Shown: positions 15,840 through 24,304 of the stretch, piece after piece | Layout of the letters: every line of letters starts with the position of its first letter | Numbering within the stretch: position 1 is the first letter of the stretch | Assembly (NCBI GenBank): GCA_016287975.1 | Contig: JAEEXV010000090.1 | Location: 1 to 29,691, forward strand | Direction: 5' to 3' | Length of the DNA stretch: 29,691 nucleotides | Source: Lentisphaeria bacterium | GTDB taxonomy: Bacteria > Verrucomicrobiota > Lentisphaeria > Oligosphaerales > Oligosphaeraceae | Translations under genes and position numbers: made by a program | Notes under the pieces: model-generated | The model's input: the letters and a program-made list of their open reading frames with translations, nothing else | Database searches by the model: none | What the model was told of the DNA's origin: nothing

Positions 15840-15869
15840 GGCAGTTGCCGCCCCATTGGGAAACAGCTT
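15840..15869 (+). repeat. palindromic repeat element, copy 3
   Basis: GGCAGTTGCC, CCCCATTGGG, AAACAGCTT, followed by CTCAATGCAAAC. Same order of blocks as copy 2 (GGC-n4-GCC, CCC-n-GGG, AACA, AGCTT, TGCAAA) with more divergence. It lies about 65 bases before the next gene. Confidence 0.7.
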
Positions 15870-15933
15870 CTCAATGCAAACACAGTAAATTGAAACGAAG
15901 TGCGTTCGGTGCGACAGGGAAATGGAGGATCAC

Positions 15934-17886
15934 ATGAACCGGTTGCTTGCCATATTGCTTTCCCTTAGCGTCGCCGTGGCATGGACGGCGGAGCCAGGCC
16001 GCGTCGAGACGGCGGCTAAGGGACTGCGTCCGCCCAGGCGGGCCCAGCCGCTCAAGGCGGTCTTTCCGACCGGCGTCTTCTGGCCCTGGGAGCGGACCGC
16101 GCCCTGCGCCGCCTACGCGAAAATGGATCTGTGGGCGTTCGTGGAGCAGGAGATGAAACTGCTTGCCGACAACGGCTATGACACCATCTGGTTCGTCAAC
16201 ATCGGCACCGCCGACATGCAGAGGGTGCTCGCCCTCGCCCCGAAATACGGGCTGCATGCGCTCATGAACACGTGGCTGCTCCATGCCGTCTACGGCGGCG
16301 CGGGCTCGGTGGAGACGCTGGAGCGGCTGGCGCGGGAGACCTACACGAGCATCGGCGGGTCAGAGGCGCTTCTCGCCTACGTCGGGAAGGACGAACCGCT
16401 GCTGTGCGACGTGGAGAACATGGAGACCTTCGGCCGATTGATGAAGGAGGTCGATCCGTCGCGCGACACCATCGTCTGCACGATGAACCGCCAGACGCTC
16501 ACCTACGCCCGAGACACCACGCTTCCCGTCATCTGCGCCGACCTCTACTATTTCGGCGCCGAAAAGACCACACAGCTCCCACCGCCGAAGGCTTCCCAGC
16601 AAGAACTGACCGCCGCCCTGGAAGACTTCTGCCTGGCCGCCCATCTCTATCACAAGCATTTCTGGTTCCTCGGCCAGATGTTCGGAGACACGTGGGGACG
16701 CCATTGGCGCAGGGGCGACAGGCTCGTCGTCGAGCCCGGTGCCTATCTCCACTGGAAGATGCCGACGGATGGCGAGGCGCGATGGCAGATCTGGGAGGCG
16801 CTGCGCCTGGGCGCCAAGGGCATGCTCTTCTATGTGCTCTTCCCGCCCATTCAACTGGAAGTCCCCCCGTCGCAGGCAAAAGAGCCATGGCAACTCAAGC
16901 GCGTCAAAGCCATGGACGCCTTCGCGGCAATGGCCGCCGGCTGGAAGAACCAGCCGCTCGTCGAAAAGGAGACGGAACTGGACGCGGGTGAGGGATTGGT
17001 GGACATGGACGGCTCCCCACGCTCCCAGATGCTCGCCACCGCCCCCGCGATGAAACTGATCCGCGCCCACGAAAGACTGCTGCTGGACCGGACCTACAGC
17101 CCCGTCCCGATCTTTTTCCCCGGGGACGAAACCACGGACACGATGACCTTCGAGGCGCAGGGACGGCTCATCGGCGTCGTCGTCAACCGTGATTTGCGCC
17201 ACCCGCGCCGCGCCAAAGTGCTGCTGCCATGCAACGTGACCGAGGTCCGCGATCTCGCCATCGGCAAGCCGCTGGCGCTCACCGCCGTCTCCGATATCTT
17301 CCAGGAAACCGCGCTTGCGCTCCCGCCTGGCGGCGGTGCCTTATTGGAAGCCAGGACCGCGGGCCGCGCGGGGCTCTGCCTCTGCAAGGAGGACTTCGGG
17401 CGCCAGACCGTCCTGCGCGTGGATGTCGCAAACCACGCGAAGGTCAAGCGCATCGGCAACTACGGCGCGGACTTCAGATTCGTCTTGCATGCAGCTGATA
17501 CGGCCGCCAGACGCGCCCGCCCCGCCTGCGTCCTGCCGCGGCTGACAAATTCCAAGGAAAGTGCCAGAACCGTCGCGATGAATCTGAACCAGCGGCGCAG
17601 GGACGGCGTGATCTTCTGCCGCGTCAAAGGCCGCCTCTCCTCCTGCAAGGTCGTGGCCGTTTCCGGCGACGCCGAAGGCGAGAAGGAGAATTTCATGCAC
17701 CTGAAAGCGAAGGGCGGCTATGCGCCCGCGCCCTCTGGAAACGGCATCGTGATCCAGTCCAAGGACTTCCGGATTCCGGCGGTCGTGCCCGTCGGCACGG
17801 CCTCCCTGGAGTTCTATCTGGGCTCGCCAGACGACTATATCTCCGAGATCCGTCTCTGGTTCGTGCCGCTCCCGCAGAAACCTTAA
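15934..17886 (+). CDS. secreted TIM-barrel (glycoside hydrolase-like) protein of unknown specificity
   Basis: 650 residues with a signal peptide (MNRLLAILLSLSVAVAWTAE). From residue about 41 it reads like a glycoside-hydrolase TIM barrel: KAVFPTGVFWPWERTAP, LLADNGYDTIWFVNIG, LAPKYGLHALMN, the acidic motif YVGKDEPLL at about 149-157 (a DEP-type catalytic-acid position in related barrels), PVICADLYYFG, and LGAKGMLFYVLFPP as a late strand. A C-terminal beta-sandwich-like part begins near residue 400. The substrate cannot be told; such proteins are common in polysaccharide-degrading PVC bacteria. The start at 15934 has a GGAGGA 5 bases upstream; an in-frame ATG at 15922 precedes that site and is rejected. 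Base use differs from the core genes: about nine CCGG sites and weaker NNC preference, consistent with acquisition. Confidence 0.75.
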   Translation: MNRLLAILLSLSVAVAWTAEPGRVETAAKGLRPPRRAQPLKAVFPTGVFWPWERTAPCAAYAKMDLWAFVEQEMKLLADNGYDTIWFVNIGTADMQRVLALAPKYGLHALMNTWLLHAVYGGAGSVETLERLARETYTSIGGSEALLAYVGKDEPLLCDVENMETFGRLMKEVDPSRDTIVCTMNRQTLTYARDTTLPVICADLYYFGAEKTTQLPPPKASQQELTAALEDFCLAAHLYHKHFWFLGQMFGDTWGRHWRRGDRLVVEPGAYLHWKMPTDGEARWQIWEALRLGAKGMLFYVLFPPIQLEVPPSQAKEPWQLKRVKAMDAFAAMAAGWKNQPLVEKETELDAGEGLVDMDGSPRSQMLATAPAMKLIRAHERLLLDRTYSPVPIFFPGDETTDTMTFEAQGRLIGVVVNRDLRHPRRAKVLLPCNVTEVRDLAIGKPLALTAVSDIFQETALALPPGGGALLEARTAGRAGLCLCKEDFGRQTVLRVDVANHAKVKRIGNYGADFRFVLHAADTAARRARPACVLPRLTNSKESARTVAMNLNQRRRDGVIFCRVKGRLSSCKVVAVSGDAEGEKENFMHLKAKGGYAPAPSGNGIVIQSKDFRIPAVVPVGTASLEFYLGSPDDYISEIRLWFVPLPQKP

Positions 17887-17947
17887 ATCCGCCGTCGCGG
17901 CGGAAAAGTGCGGGAAAAATGCATTGGGTGGCCGCTTAATCGGGAAC

Positions 17948-17966
17948 CATGTGGTATATTGTGCGT
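17948..17966 (+). promoter_or_regulatory. probable promoter -10 box for the SPFH/ATPase cluster
   Basis: ATGTGGTATATTGTGCGTC with TATATT at 17955-17960 and an extended TGTGG just upstream, 81 bases before the first SPFH gene. No clear -35 box. Same box type as before dapA and the chaperone gene. A small GC hairpin (17,888-17,904) without a T-run lies just after the preceding gene's stop. Confidence 0.5.
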
Positions 17967-18040
17967 CAAAACTGTGTTCGACACTGGCGCGCCTAAGAGC
18001 GCGCCTCCCCGCGTCCCTTCGATCCGACGGTCACTTAGCC

Positions 18041-19999
18041 ATGAACGAGACCTCCTTCCGTCCCCGAAACCTGAGCATCTGCCTTGCGTGCGTGAGCGCG
18101 GTGCTCCTCTGCGTCGCGCTGTTCATCTACAACAGCGGGCACAGCCTCGCGATGATCCCCGCCTGCACGGCGGCGGCGATGACCGTCCTGCTCGCGCTGC
18201 TGGCGGTCGGGCGCACCATCTTCCAGCGGCGCCAGAACCAGGAGGAGCATGACGCCGCGGAATACCACCGCCAGCACGGCAACGCCGACCTCTTCGGCGA
18301 CGCCGACGAGGCCGTCAAGCTCGCCACCCGCTCCAACCGCCAGTATGTGCGCTATTTCATCCCCGTCGCCACCATCGCCCTCGGCGTCGTCCTCGGCATC
18401 TTCGTCCTGATCTGCTGGATGCGCTGGAAGAACCTCGCCGTGACCTCGATGGCGCCCGCGCCGCTCCCGATGGCCATCCTCGCCTTCTGCTGCTGCATCG
18501 GCACCCTCATCGGCGGCAGCTTCTTCATCGGCGTCTCCCGCGAAAACGGCTGCCGCTGGCTCCGCCCAGGCGCCGCATGGCTCTTCCTCTCGGGCTTCCT
18601 CTGCCTCCTCGGCTCCATCGTCTATTTCTGCGAGCACTTCAAGAAGTTCACCGACACCATCGACCTCACCCTCGCCCGCACGGGCCTCGTCGTCCTCGCC
18701 ATCCTCGCCGTCGAACTGATCCTCTCCTTCGTCATCGAATTCTACCGCCCGCGCATGCCCAACGAGGCCGAGCGCCCCCTCCCCGAATCCCGCCTCCTCG
18801 CCCTCTTCACCGAACCTGGCTCCCTCGCACGGAACGTCGCCGACTCCCTCGACTACCAGTTCGGTTTCCGCGTCTCCGACGCCTGGTTCTACCACTTCCT
18901 CGAACGCACCATCGTCCCCCTCTTCATGGTCATGGTCGCCGCATTCTGGCTCATGACCTGCATCGTCGTCGTCGAACCCTCCGAGACCGCCCTGCGCGAA
19001 CGCTTCGGCAAACTCGTCACCAAGACCCCCTTCGGCCCTGGCGTCTACTTCAAACTCCCATACCCCTTCGAGACCATCTACCGCTTCAGTTCCGACCGCG
19101 TCCAGCAACTCACCATCGAGGGCCACGCCAAGAAGGAAAACGCCCCCGAACAGCCTGGAGACGACGGACACGGGCACGGGCACGGCGGCGAAAAGCAGGC
19201 CGAGGAGCGCGAGGAATCCGCCCTCATCGTCTGGGACATCGAGAAAAACCACGGGGACGAGGCGGACTTCCTCGTCGGCGCGCACTCCCGCGTCGCCTCC
19301 GTCAACGTCACCCTCGAAAACGCCCAGGACAAGTACGGCGTCGGGCTCCTCTCCGCGCACATCCCGCTCTTCTTCCGCGTCAAGGACCTCTACCTCTACT
19401 CCTACCAGAACAGCAACACCCAGCAGATCCTCAAGAACGTCGCCCAGCGCGAACTGCTCAACTATTTCATCCAGCATGACTGGAACGAACTCCTCGGCGC
19501 AGGCCGCGGCGACGCCACCAAGACCATGCGCGAGCGCATCCAGAAGTCCGCCGACGACCTCGACCTGGGCGTCGAGGTCGTCTTCGTCGCCCTCACTGGA
19601 CTGCATCCGCCCGTCGGCGTCGGCAAGTCCTTCGACAACGTGACCTCCTCCATGGTCCGCAAGGGCACCGAGGTCCAGCGGGCCAAGACCGAACAGCACC
19701 GCAGCATCTGGTTCGCGCAGGCCGCCGCGACGGTCGTGCGCAACCAGGCGAGCATCTACCGCAACACCCAGACCACCCAGGCCGAGGCCGACGCGTCCCG
19801 CTTCGCCAGCCAGCTGCTCTGCTACCGCGCCTCCCCCCGCATCTTCATGCTCAACAGCTACTACGAGATCCTCGAGCAGAACGGCCGCAACGTCCGCAAG
19901 TACATCGTCACCGGCAAGTCTGGCGACGAGGTGCTCTGGCTCAACCTCGAGCAGAAGGCGAGGAGCGGTCTGATGGACCTCAACCTCAGCGGCAACTGA
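18041..19999 (+). CDS. polytopic membrane protein with C-terminal HflK-like SPFH domain
   Basis: 652 residues. Seven hydrophobic segments are visible at about residues 11-31, 38-60, 105-126, 143-165, 177-197, 213-234 and 290-311. The last is followed directly by an SPFH (band 7) start: VVVEPSETALRERFGKLVTKTPFGPGVYFKLPYPFETIYRF. HflK has only one membrane segment, so the first six are an added N-terminal membrane domain. Inside the SPFH part is an insertion (about 362-395) with GDDGHGHGHGGEK, placing His377, His379 and His381 together, a possible metal-binding loop. HflK/HflC proteins form membrane cages that modulate FtsH; the link here is inference. The next two genes are also SPFH proteins. 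No Shine-Dalgarno is seen; the start is the first ATG after the promoter box. Confidence 0.85.
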   Translation: MNETSFRPRNLSICLACVSAVLLCVALFIYNSGHSLAMIPACTAAAMTVLLALLAVGRTIFQRRQNQEEHDAAEYHRQHGNADLFGDADEAVKLATRSNRQYVRYFIPVATIALGVVLGIFVLICWMRWKNLAVTSMAPAPLPMAILAFCCCIGTLIGGSFFIGVSRENGCRWLRPGAAWLFLSGFLCLLGSIVYFCEHFKKFTDTIDLTLARTGLVVLAILAVELILSFVIEFYRPRMPNEAERPLPESRLLALFTEPGSLARNVADSLDYQFGFRVSDAWFYHFLERTIVPLFMVMVAAFWLMTCIVVVEPSETALRERFGKLVTKTPFGPGVYFKLPYPFETIYRFSSDRVQQLTIEGHAKKENAPEQPGDDGHGHGHGGEKQAEEREESALIVWDIEKNHGDEADFLVGAHSRVASVNVTLENAQDKYGVGLLSAHIPLFFRVKDLYLYSYQNSNTQQILKNVAQRELLNYFIQHDWNELLGAGRGDATKTMRERIQKSADDLDLGVEVVFVALTGLHPPVGVGKSFDNVTSSMVRKGTEVQRAKTEQHRSIWFAQAAATVVRNQASIYRNTQTTQAEADASRFASQLLCYRASPRIFMLNSYYEILEQNGRNVRKYIVTGKSGDEVLWLNLEQKARSGLMDLNLSGN

Positions 20000-20041
20000 T
20001 TTCAATCAAAGACAACCCGTTCCAAACAAAGGCAGCCCCCC

Positions 20042-21037
20042 ATGAGCCAAGCAATCCAGAACCCCCAGGAAAAAGCCACCGTCACCCGCCATTGGCCAGT
20101 GGTCTTGCTCGCCCTGGTCGTCGTGGTCATCTTCCTCGTCGTCATGATGTCCTTCCAGGTCAAGGAGACCGAGTTCGCCCTGCTCAAGACCTACTCGGGC
20201 AAACTCATCCCCTACCCCGCAGGCCTCCATTTCCGCTGGCCCTTCATCAACCAGGTCTGGCGCCACGACAAGCGCATCCAGTGCTACGAACTCGAAGTCG
20301 GACATGACGAGCAGTACATGACCAAGGACAACCAGCAGATCGTCATCTCCACCTACGTGCTCTGGCGCGTCGGCGAACCCCAGCAGTTCATGAAGGCCCT
20401 CGGCTCCACCGAGGCCGCCGAGCGCAAGATCAACGACGAGGTCCGCGGCACCCGCTCCGCCGTCATCTCCCGCAAGAACTTCAAGGACATGGTCTCGCCC
20501 GTCAACGGCGCCAGGACCCTCGCCGACATCGAAAACGAAATGCTCGCACCCATCCGCGATTCCATGCTCAAGGAATACGGCATCACCATCGTCAAGATCG
20601 GCTTCCGCCAGCTCGGCTTCCCGCCCGCCGTCACCACCAACATCTACGAGACCATGATCGCCGAGCGCGAAAGCCAGGCCAAGCGCTACATCGACGAGGG
20701 CGAACGCGAGGCCAGCGAAATCCGCTCCAACGCCGAGGCCGAGGCCTCCAGAATCACCACCTCCGCCGCCGCCCAGGCCACCAAGATCCGCGGCGAAGGC
20801 GACGCCGCCGCCGCCAAGCACTACGAGGCCTTCGCCGCCGATCCCGAACTCGCCGCCTTCATCCGCAGCCTCGAAGCCCTCCGCAACGCCCTCGGCGAAC
20901 GAGACACCCTCGTCCTCGACACAGGGACCGCCCCCTTCAACTGGCTCGCCCCGAATGCCCTCAAGTCCCTGAAGACCGCCCCCGCGCCAGCCGCCCCCGC
21001 GCCGCGCCCAGGCCCCTTCAAGCCCGCCGCCAACTGA
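20042..21037 (+). CDS. hflC: HflC-like SPFH-domain membrane protein
   Basis: 331 residues: short cytosolic N-terminus, one membrane segment at about 18-38, then the SPFH domain beginning VKETEFALLKTYSGKLIPYPAGLHFRWPF. The family features FALLKTYGK-like start, STYVLWRV, TRSAVISRKNF, the helical stalk MIAERESQAKRYIDEGEREASEIRSNAEAEA with the AEREAQA-type repeat, and the AEAEATRI-like heptads are all seen, which makes HflC the closest named family. The tail is Ala/Pro-rich. It follows the first SPFH gene by 42 bases and precedes the third by 46, forming an operon. No Shine-Dalgarno; the leader is C-rich. Confidence 0.85.
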   Translation: MSQAIQNPQEKATVTRHWPVVLLALVVVVIFLVVMMSFQVKETEFALLKTYSGKLIPYPAGLHFRWPFINQVWRHDKRIQCYELEVGHDEQYMTKDNQQIVISTYVLWRVGEPQQFMKALGSTEAAERKINDEVRGTRSAVISRKNFKDMVSPVNGARTLADIENEMLAPIRDSMLKEYGITIVKIGFRQLGFPPAVTTNIYETMIAERESQAKRYIDEGEREASEIRSNAEAEASRITTSAAAQATKIRGEGDAAAAKHYEAFAADPELAAFIRSLEALRNALGERDTLVLDTGTAPFNWLAPNALKSLKTAPAPAAPAPRPGPFKPAAN

Positions 21038-21083
21038 CGCGACGCCACGAGCCAACCTTCCCATCCCACCCGCACTGACAACC

Positions 21084-22280
21084 ATGGCATCACCCGACCC
21101 CATCCGACCCAACGGCGGCGCCGACGCCAACAGCGGCCTTGGAAGCCTCTTCAGGATGCTCCGCATCCTCTTCTTCTGCTTCCTGACCCTCATCGTCGCC
21201 GTGTTCGTCTATTATTTCGTCTTCAGCGGAATCTTCCGCGTCGACGAACAGAACACCGCCATGCGCCTGCGATTCGGGCGACTCTGCCTCGCCGCCGACC
21301 AGACCGCCGAACTCCAGAGCGGCAAGTGGTACTGGTCCTACCCCTTCCCCGTCGACGAGGTCATCATGGTCCCCAAGAACAAGTCCATCACCGTCTCCAC
21401 CGACAACTTCTTCAAGCCATGGACCAACCCCACGGGCGCCGAAATGGACGCGGGAAACCGCCCCCTCCGCCCTGGCGTCGACGGATACGTCGTCTCCGCC
21501 GACAAGCACATCTTCCATGTCGAATGGAGCGTCTCCTACCGCGTCCGCGACGCCGCCAAATACTACCTCGACTTCTACACCGACCCTGAATCCACCGCCC
21601 CCGTCCAGCCTGGACGCCCCGCCCCGCGCCTCCGCGGGCACGCGCAGATCCTCCGATGCCTCCTCGCCGACGCCGTCCTCACCGAGACCGCAGGCTGGAC
21701 CACCGAGGAACTCATCAAGACCGTCCGCACCGTGACCGCCGCCAACGGCCAGAAGGAGACCCAGCGCATCGAGGAGCGCGTCCGCAGCCGCCTCGCCGAA
21801 CTCGCCGAGGAGGCGGGGATCGGCATCGACATCCAGGCCGTCTCCCTGCGCGGCAGCTACCAGCCGCCCGCCGCCGCGCTCGCCGCCTTCAACCAGGTCA
21901 ACGCCAGCGAGCGCCAGAAGCAGACCGCCATCCAGAATGCCCAGGCCTTCGCCAACAGCCTCAAGAGCCAGGCCGAGGCACGCCGCGAGCAGATCGTCAC
22001 CGAGGCCAAGGCCTACCACGACAACATCGTCACCCGCATGCAGGCCCAGCGCGAATACTTCGAGGCCATCCACGCCGAATACCGCAAGAACCCAGAACTG
22101 GTGACCACCGTCCTCTACACCAGCACCCTCCGCGACATCTTCGCCCGCGTGCCCAACAAGTTCGTGCTCCACCGCAACGCCGACGGCACCCGCCAGCAAC
22201 TGCGCCTGCAGCTCTCGCAGATCCCCGAGAAGAACAACGCCGCCGCCGCGCCCGCCGCGCCCGCCGCCCAGCCGCAATAG
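21084..22280 (+). CDS. third SPFH-domain membrane protein (HflK-like)
   Basis: 398 residues: Pro/Asn-rich N-terminus, one membrane segment at about 26-50, then an SPFH domain (FRVDEQNTAMRLRFGRLCL ... SGKWYWSYPFPVDEVIMVPKNK). It continues with HIFHVEWSVSYRVRDAAKYYLDF, an inserted Pro-rich stretch, RIEERVRSRLAELAEEAGIGIDIQAVSLRG, and a long helix (NASERQKQTAIQNAQAFANS). It ends in an Ala/Pro-rich tail. Most like HflK in layout. With the previous two genes it makes three SPFH proteins in a row where the usual arrangement is a hflK-hflC pair. Intergenic gaps are below 65 bases, so co-expression with the ATPase gene downstream is likely. Confidence 0.82.
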   Translation: MASPDPIRPNGGADANSGLGSLFRMLRILFFCFLTLIVAVFVYYFVFSGIFRVDEQNTAMRLRFGRLCLAADQTAELQSGKWYWSYPFPVDEVIMVPKNKSITVSTDNFFKPWTNPTGAEMDAGNRPLRPGVDGYVVSADKHIFHVEWSVSYRVRDAAKYYLDFYTDPESTAPVQPGRPAPRLRGHAQILRCLLADAVLTETAGWTTEELIKTVRTVTAANGQKETQRIEERVRSRLAELAEEAGIGIDIQAVSLRGSYQPPAAALAAFNQVNASERQKQTAIQNAQAFANSLKSQAEARREQIVTEAKAYHDNIVTRMQAQREYFEAIHAEYRKNPELVTTVLYTSTLRDIFARVPNKFVLHRNADGTRQQLRLQLSQIPEKNNAAAAPAAPAAQPQ

Positions 22281-22342
22281 CCGCACGGGCACGCCTCCCC
22301 CAGCCATTTGGTCTTCCAACCGTCCCTCCCCCGTCATCAGCC

Positions 22343-24283
22343 ATGTCAGACCCCACCACCAAGGCCCCCGCCCAAACCCGCCAGATCACCCAGGTCACCC
22401 GCTCCGACATGGGACGCCTCGGCCTGGCCCTCTTCGGCGGCATCCTGGTCCTCAACTCCTATCTGGCCAGCCTCTTCTTCACTGGCTCCATCGACGCCTT
22501 CGCCATGAAGTGGTCCGCCCTCCTCGGCGCCCTCATCCTCAGCGTCCCCATCTTCTGGGAGGCCGCGCGGGATCTCTTCCGCGGCAAGGTCGGCATGAAT
22601 GAACTGGTCGCCCTCGCCCTCCTCGCCGCATTCGCCCAGGAGGACTACCGCATCGCGGGCACCGTCGCATTCTTCATGCTCATCTCCATCACCATCGAGA
22701 AGCGGACCGCCATCGGCGCCGAGGCCGCCATCGAGGCCGTCGTCCGCATGACCCCCCGCACCGCGCGACGCATCACGAAGGACGGCACCGAGGAGGAATG
22801 CGACGCCATCCGCGACCTCAACCTCGGCGACGTCTGCCGCGTCCGCCCTGGCGAGAACTTCCCCGCCGACGGCCGCATCCTCAAGGGGAACTCCACCGTC
22901 AACCAGGCCTCCATCACTGGCGAATCCCTCCCCACCGACAAGAACCCCGGCGACGAGGTCTACGCAGGCACGCTGAACCTCACCGGCCTTGTCGAGTTCG
23001 AGGTCACCCGCAAGGGCACCGACACCACCCTCGGCAAAGTCCGCAACCTCATCGCCGACGCCGAGCAGTCCAAGATGCCCATCCAGCGCATGATCGACCA
23101 GTACATCGGCTACTACACCCCCGTCATCCTTATGATCTCTGGCCTCACCTGGTTCATCACCAACGACATGAGCCGCGTCATCGCGGTCCTCGTCATGGCC
23201 GTCCCCGCCGCCCTCGTCCTCGCCCATCCGTCCGCCGTCATCGCCGCCATCTCCGCCGCCTCGCGCCTCGGCATCCTCATCAAGGACGTCTCCCACATCG
23301 AACTCGTCGCCAAGATCAAGGCCATCATCTTCGACAAGACCGGCACCCTCACCGAGGGCGACCTCGAAGTCGCGCGCCTCGAACCCGTCTCCGAGGGCGA
23401 CCTCGCCCAGCTCGTGCAGATCGCCGTCTCCGTTGAACACCACTCCAACCACCCGACCGCCGAGGCCATCAAGAAACTCGCCCAGAAGGTCGGCATCGAG
23501 GAACTCGCCCCCGATCAATACGAGGAAGTCGCGGGAAAGGGCGTCTCCGCCGTCGTCAACGGCCAGCAGTGCTACGTCGGCCGCGACACCTGGCTCGCCG
23601 AACTCGGCATCGACGTCTCCTCCCTCGCCAAGAGCCGCGAATCCACGGAAGGCGAAGGCATGTCCATCGTCTCCGTCGCCTGCGACGGCAAGGCCCTCGG
23701 CTGGATCGGCCTCCATGACGCCATCCGCCCCGTCAGCTCCGAGGCCGTCCGCCAGCTCAAGGAGCTCGGCGTCGAGCACTGCTGCATGGTCACTGGCGAC
23801 AACCAGAAGGTCGCCGACGTCGTCGCCCGCAAGATCGGCATCACCGAGGTCTACGCGGGATGCCTCCCCGAGGAGAAGGCCAAGGTCGTCACCTCCCTCA
23901 AGGAAGGCGGCAACATCGTCGCCGTCGTCGGCGACGGCGTCAACGACGCCCCCGCCCTCGCCGCGGGCGACATCGGCATCGCCATGGGCGCCTTCGGCTC
24001 CGACATCGCCGTCCAGTCCGCCTCCGTCGCCCTCATGAACAACGACCTGCGCCGAATCCCCTTCTTCATCGGTCTCTCCCGCAGCACCCGCATGCTCATG
24101 GGCCAGAACCTCGCCATCGGACTCACCTTCATCACCGTCGGCGTCTACTTCGCCATCTCGGGCGCGCTCTCGCCCGTCGGCGCCGCCCTCATCCACACCG
24201 TCTCCAGCCTCATGGTCATCTTCAACAGCGCCCGCCTCGTCCGCTCTGGCGAGGCCCTCGGCGCCGCCACCCCTGCCAAGTAA
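22343..24283 (+). CDS. P1B-like (heavy-metal type) P-type ATPase lacking the CPC motif
   Basis: 646 residues. P-type ATPase core: ITGESLP at 191-197, phosphorylation site DKTGTLTEGD from Asp331, HHSNHPTAEAIKK (the NHP at 369-371 stands in for the SEHP of heavy-metal pumps), VTGDNQK at 483-489, VGDGVNDAPALA at 529-540. Layout (two helices, large actuator loop, two helices, catalytic domain, two helices) is that of P1B heavy-metal pumps, and the end IHTVSSLMVIFNSARL matches their last segment. But the transmembrane CPC/CPx ion site reads AVPAALVLAHPSAV (Val287-Pro288-Ala289), with no cysteine, and there is no N-terminal CxxC metal-binding domain. The transported ion is therefore unknown. The start at 22343 is the first ATG after the SPFH gene; the frame is open before it. 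No Shine-Dalgarno. Confidence 0.9.
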   Translation: MSDPTTKAPAQTRQITQVTRSDMGRLGLALFGGILVLNSYLASLFFTGSIDAFAMKWSALLGALILSVPIFWEAARDLFRGKVGMNELVALALLAAFAQEDYRIAGTVAFFMLISITIEKRTAIGAEAAIEAVVRMTPRTARRITKDGTEEECDAIRDLNLGDVCRVRPGENFPADGRILKGNSTVNQASITGESLPTDKNPGDEVYAGTLNLTGLVEFEVTRKGTDTTLGKVRNLIADAEQSKMPIQRMIDQYIGYYTPVILMISGLTWFITNDMSRVIAVLVMAVPAALVLAHPSAVIAAISAASRLGILIKDVSHIELVAKIKAIIFDKTGTLTEGDLEVARLEPVSEGDLAQLVQIAVSVEHHSNHPTAEAIKKLAQKVGIEELAPDQYEEVAGKGVSAVVNGQQCYVGRDTWLAELGIDVSSLAKSRESTEGEGMSIVSVACDGKALGWIGLHDAIRPVSSEAVRQLKELGVEHCCMVTGDNQKVADVVARKIGITEVYAGCLPEEKAKVVTSLKEGGNIVAVVGDGVNDAPALAAGDIGIAMGAFGSDIAVQSASVALMNNDLRRIPFFIGLSRSTRMLMGQNLAIGLTFITVGVYFAISGALSPVGAALIHTVSSLMVIFNSARLVRSGEALGAATPAK

Positions 24284-24304
24284 GCCCACCCCACCACCCC
24301 CACT

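Larger units (their letters stand above)
15406..15933. other. gene-free region with repeated palindromic elements
   Basis: 528 bases with no gene I would defend. It is less GC-rich than its surroundings and holds three copies of a 30-31 bp element, a perfect 13-bp-arm palindrome and a repeated CAAATCAATCA (about 15,694 and 15,730). The elements are listed individually. Small open frames cross the repeats but read repeat sequence in all frames, so they are not called. A GGAGGA at 15924-15929 at the right end serves the next gene. Confidence 0.7.

Noticed and set aside
15510..15869. CRISPR array
   Set aside because: Only three divergent copies, in mixed orientation and with unequal spacing (about 70 and 200 bases), and no cas genes.
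18041..19999. Calling the first SPFH gene plain hflK
   Set aside because: Six additional membrane segments and a His-rich insertion set it apart from HflK; only its C-terminal domain matches.
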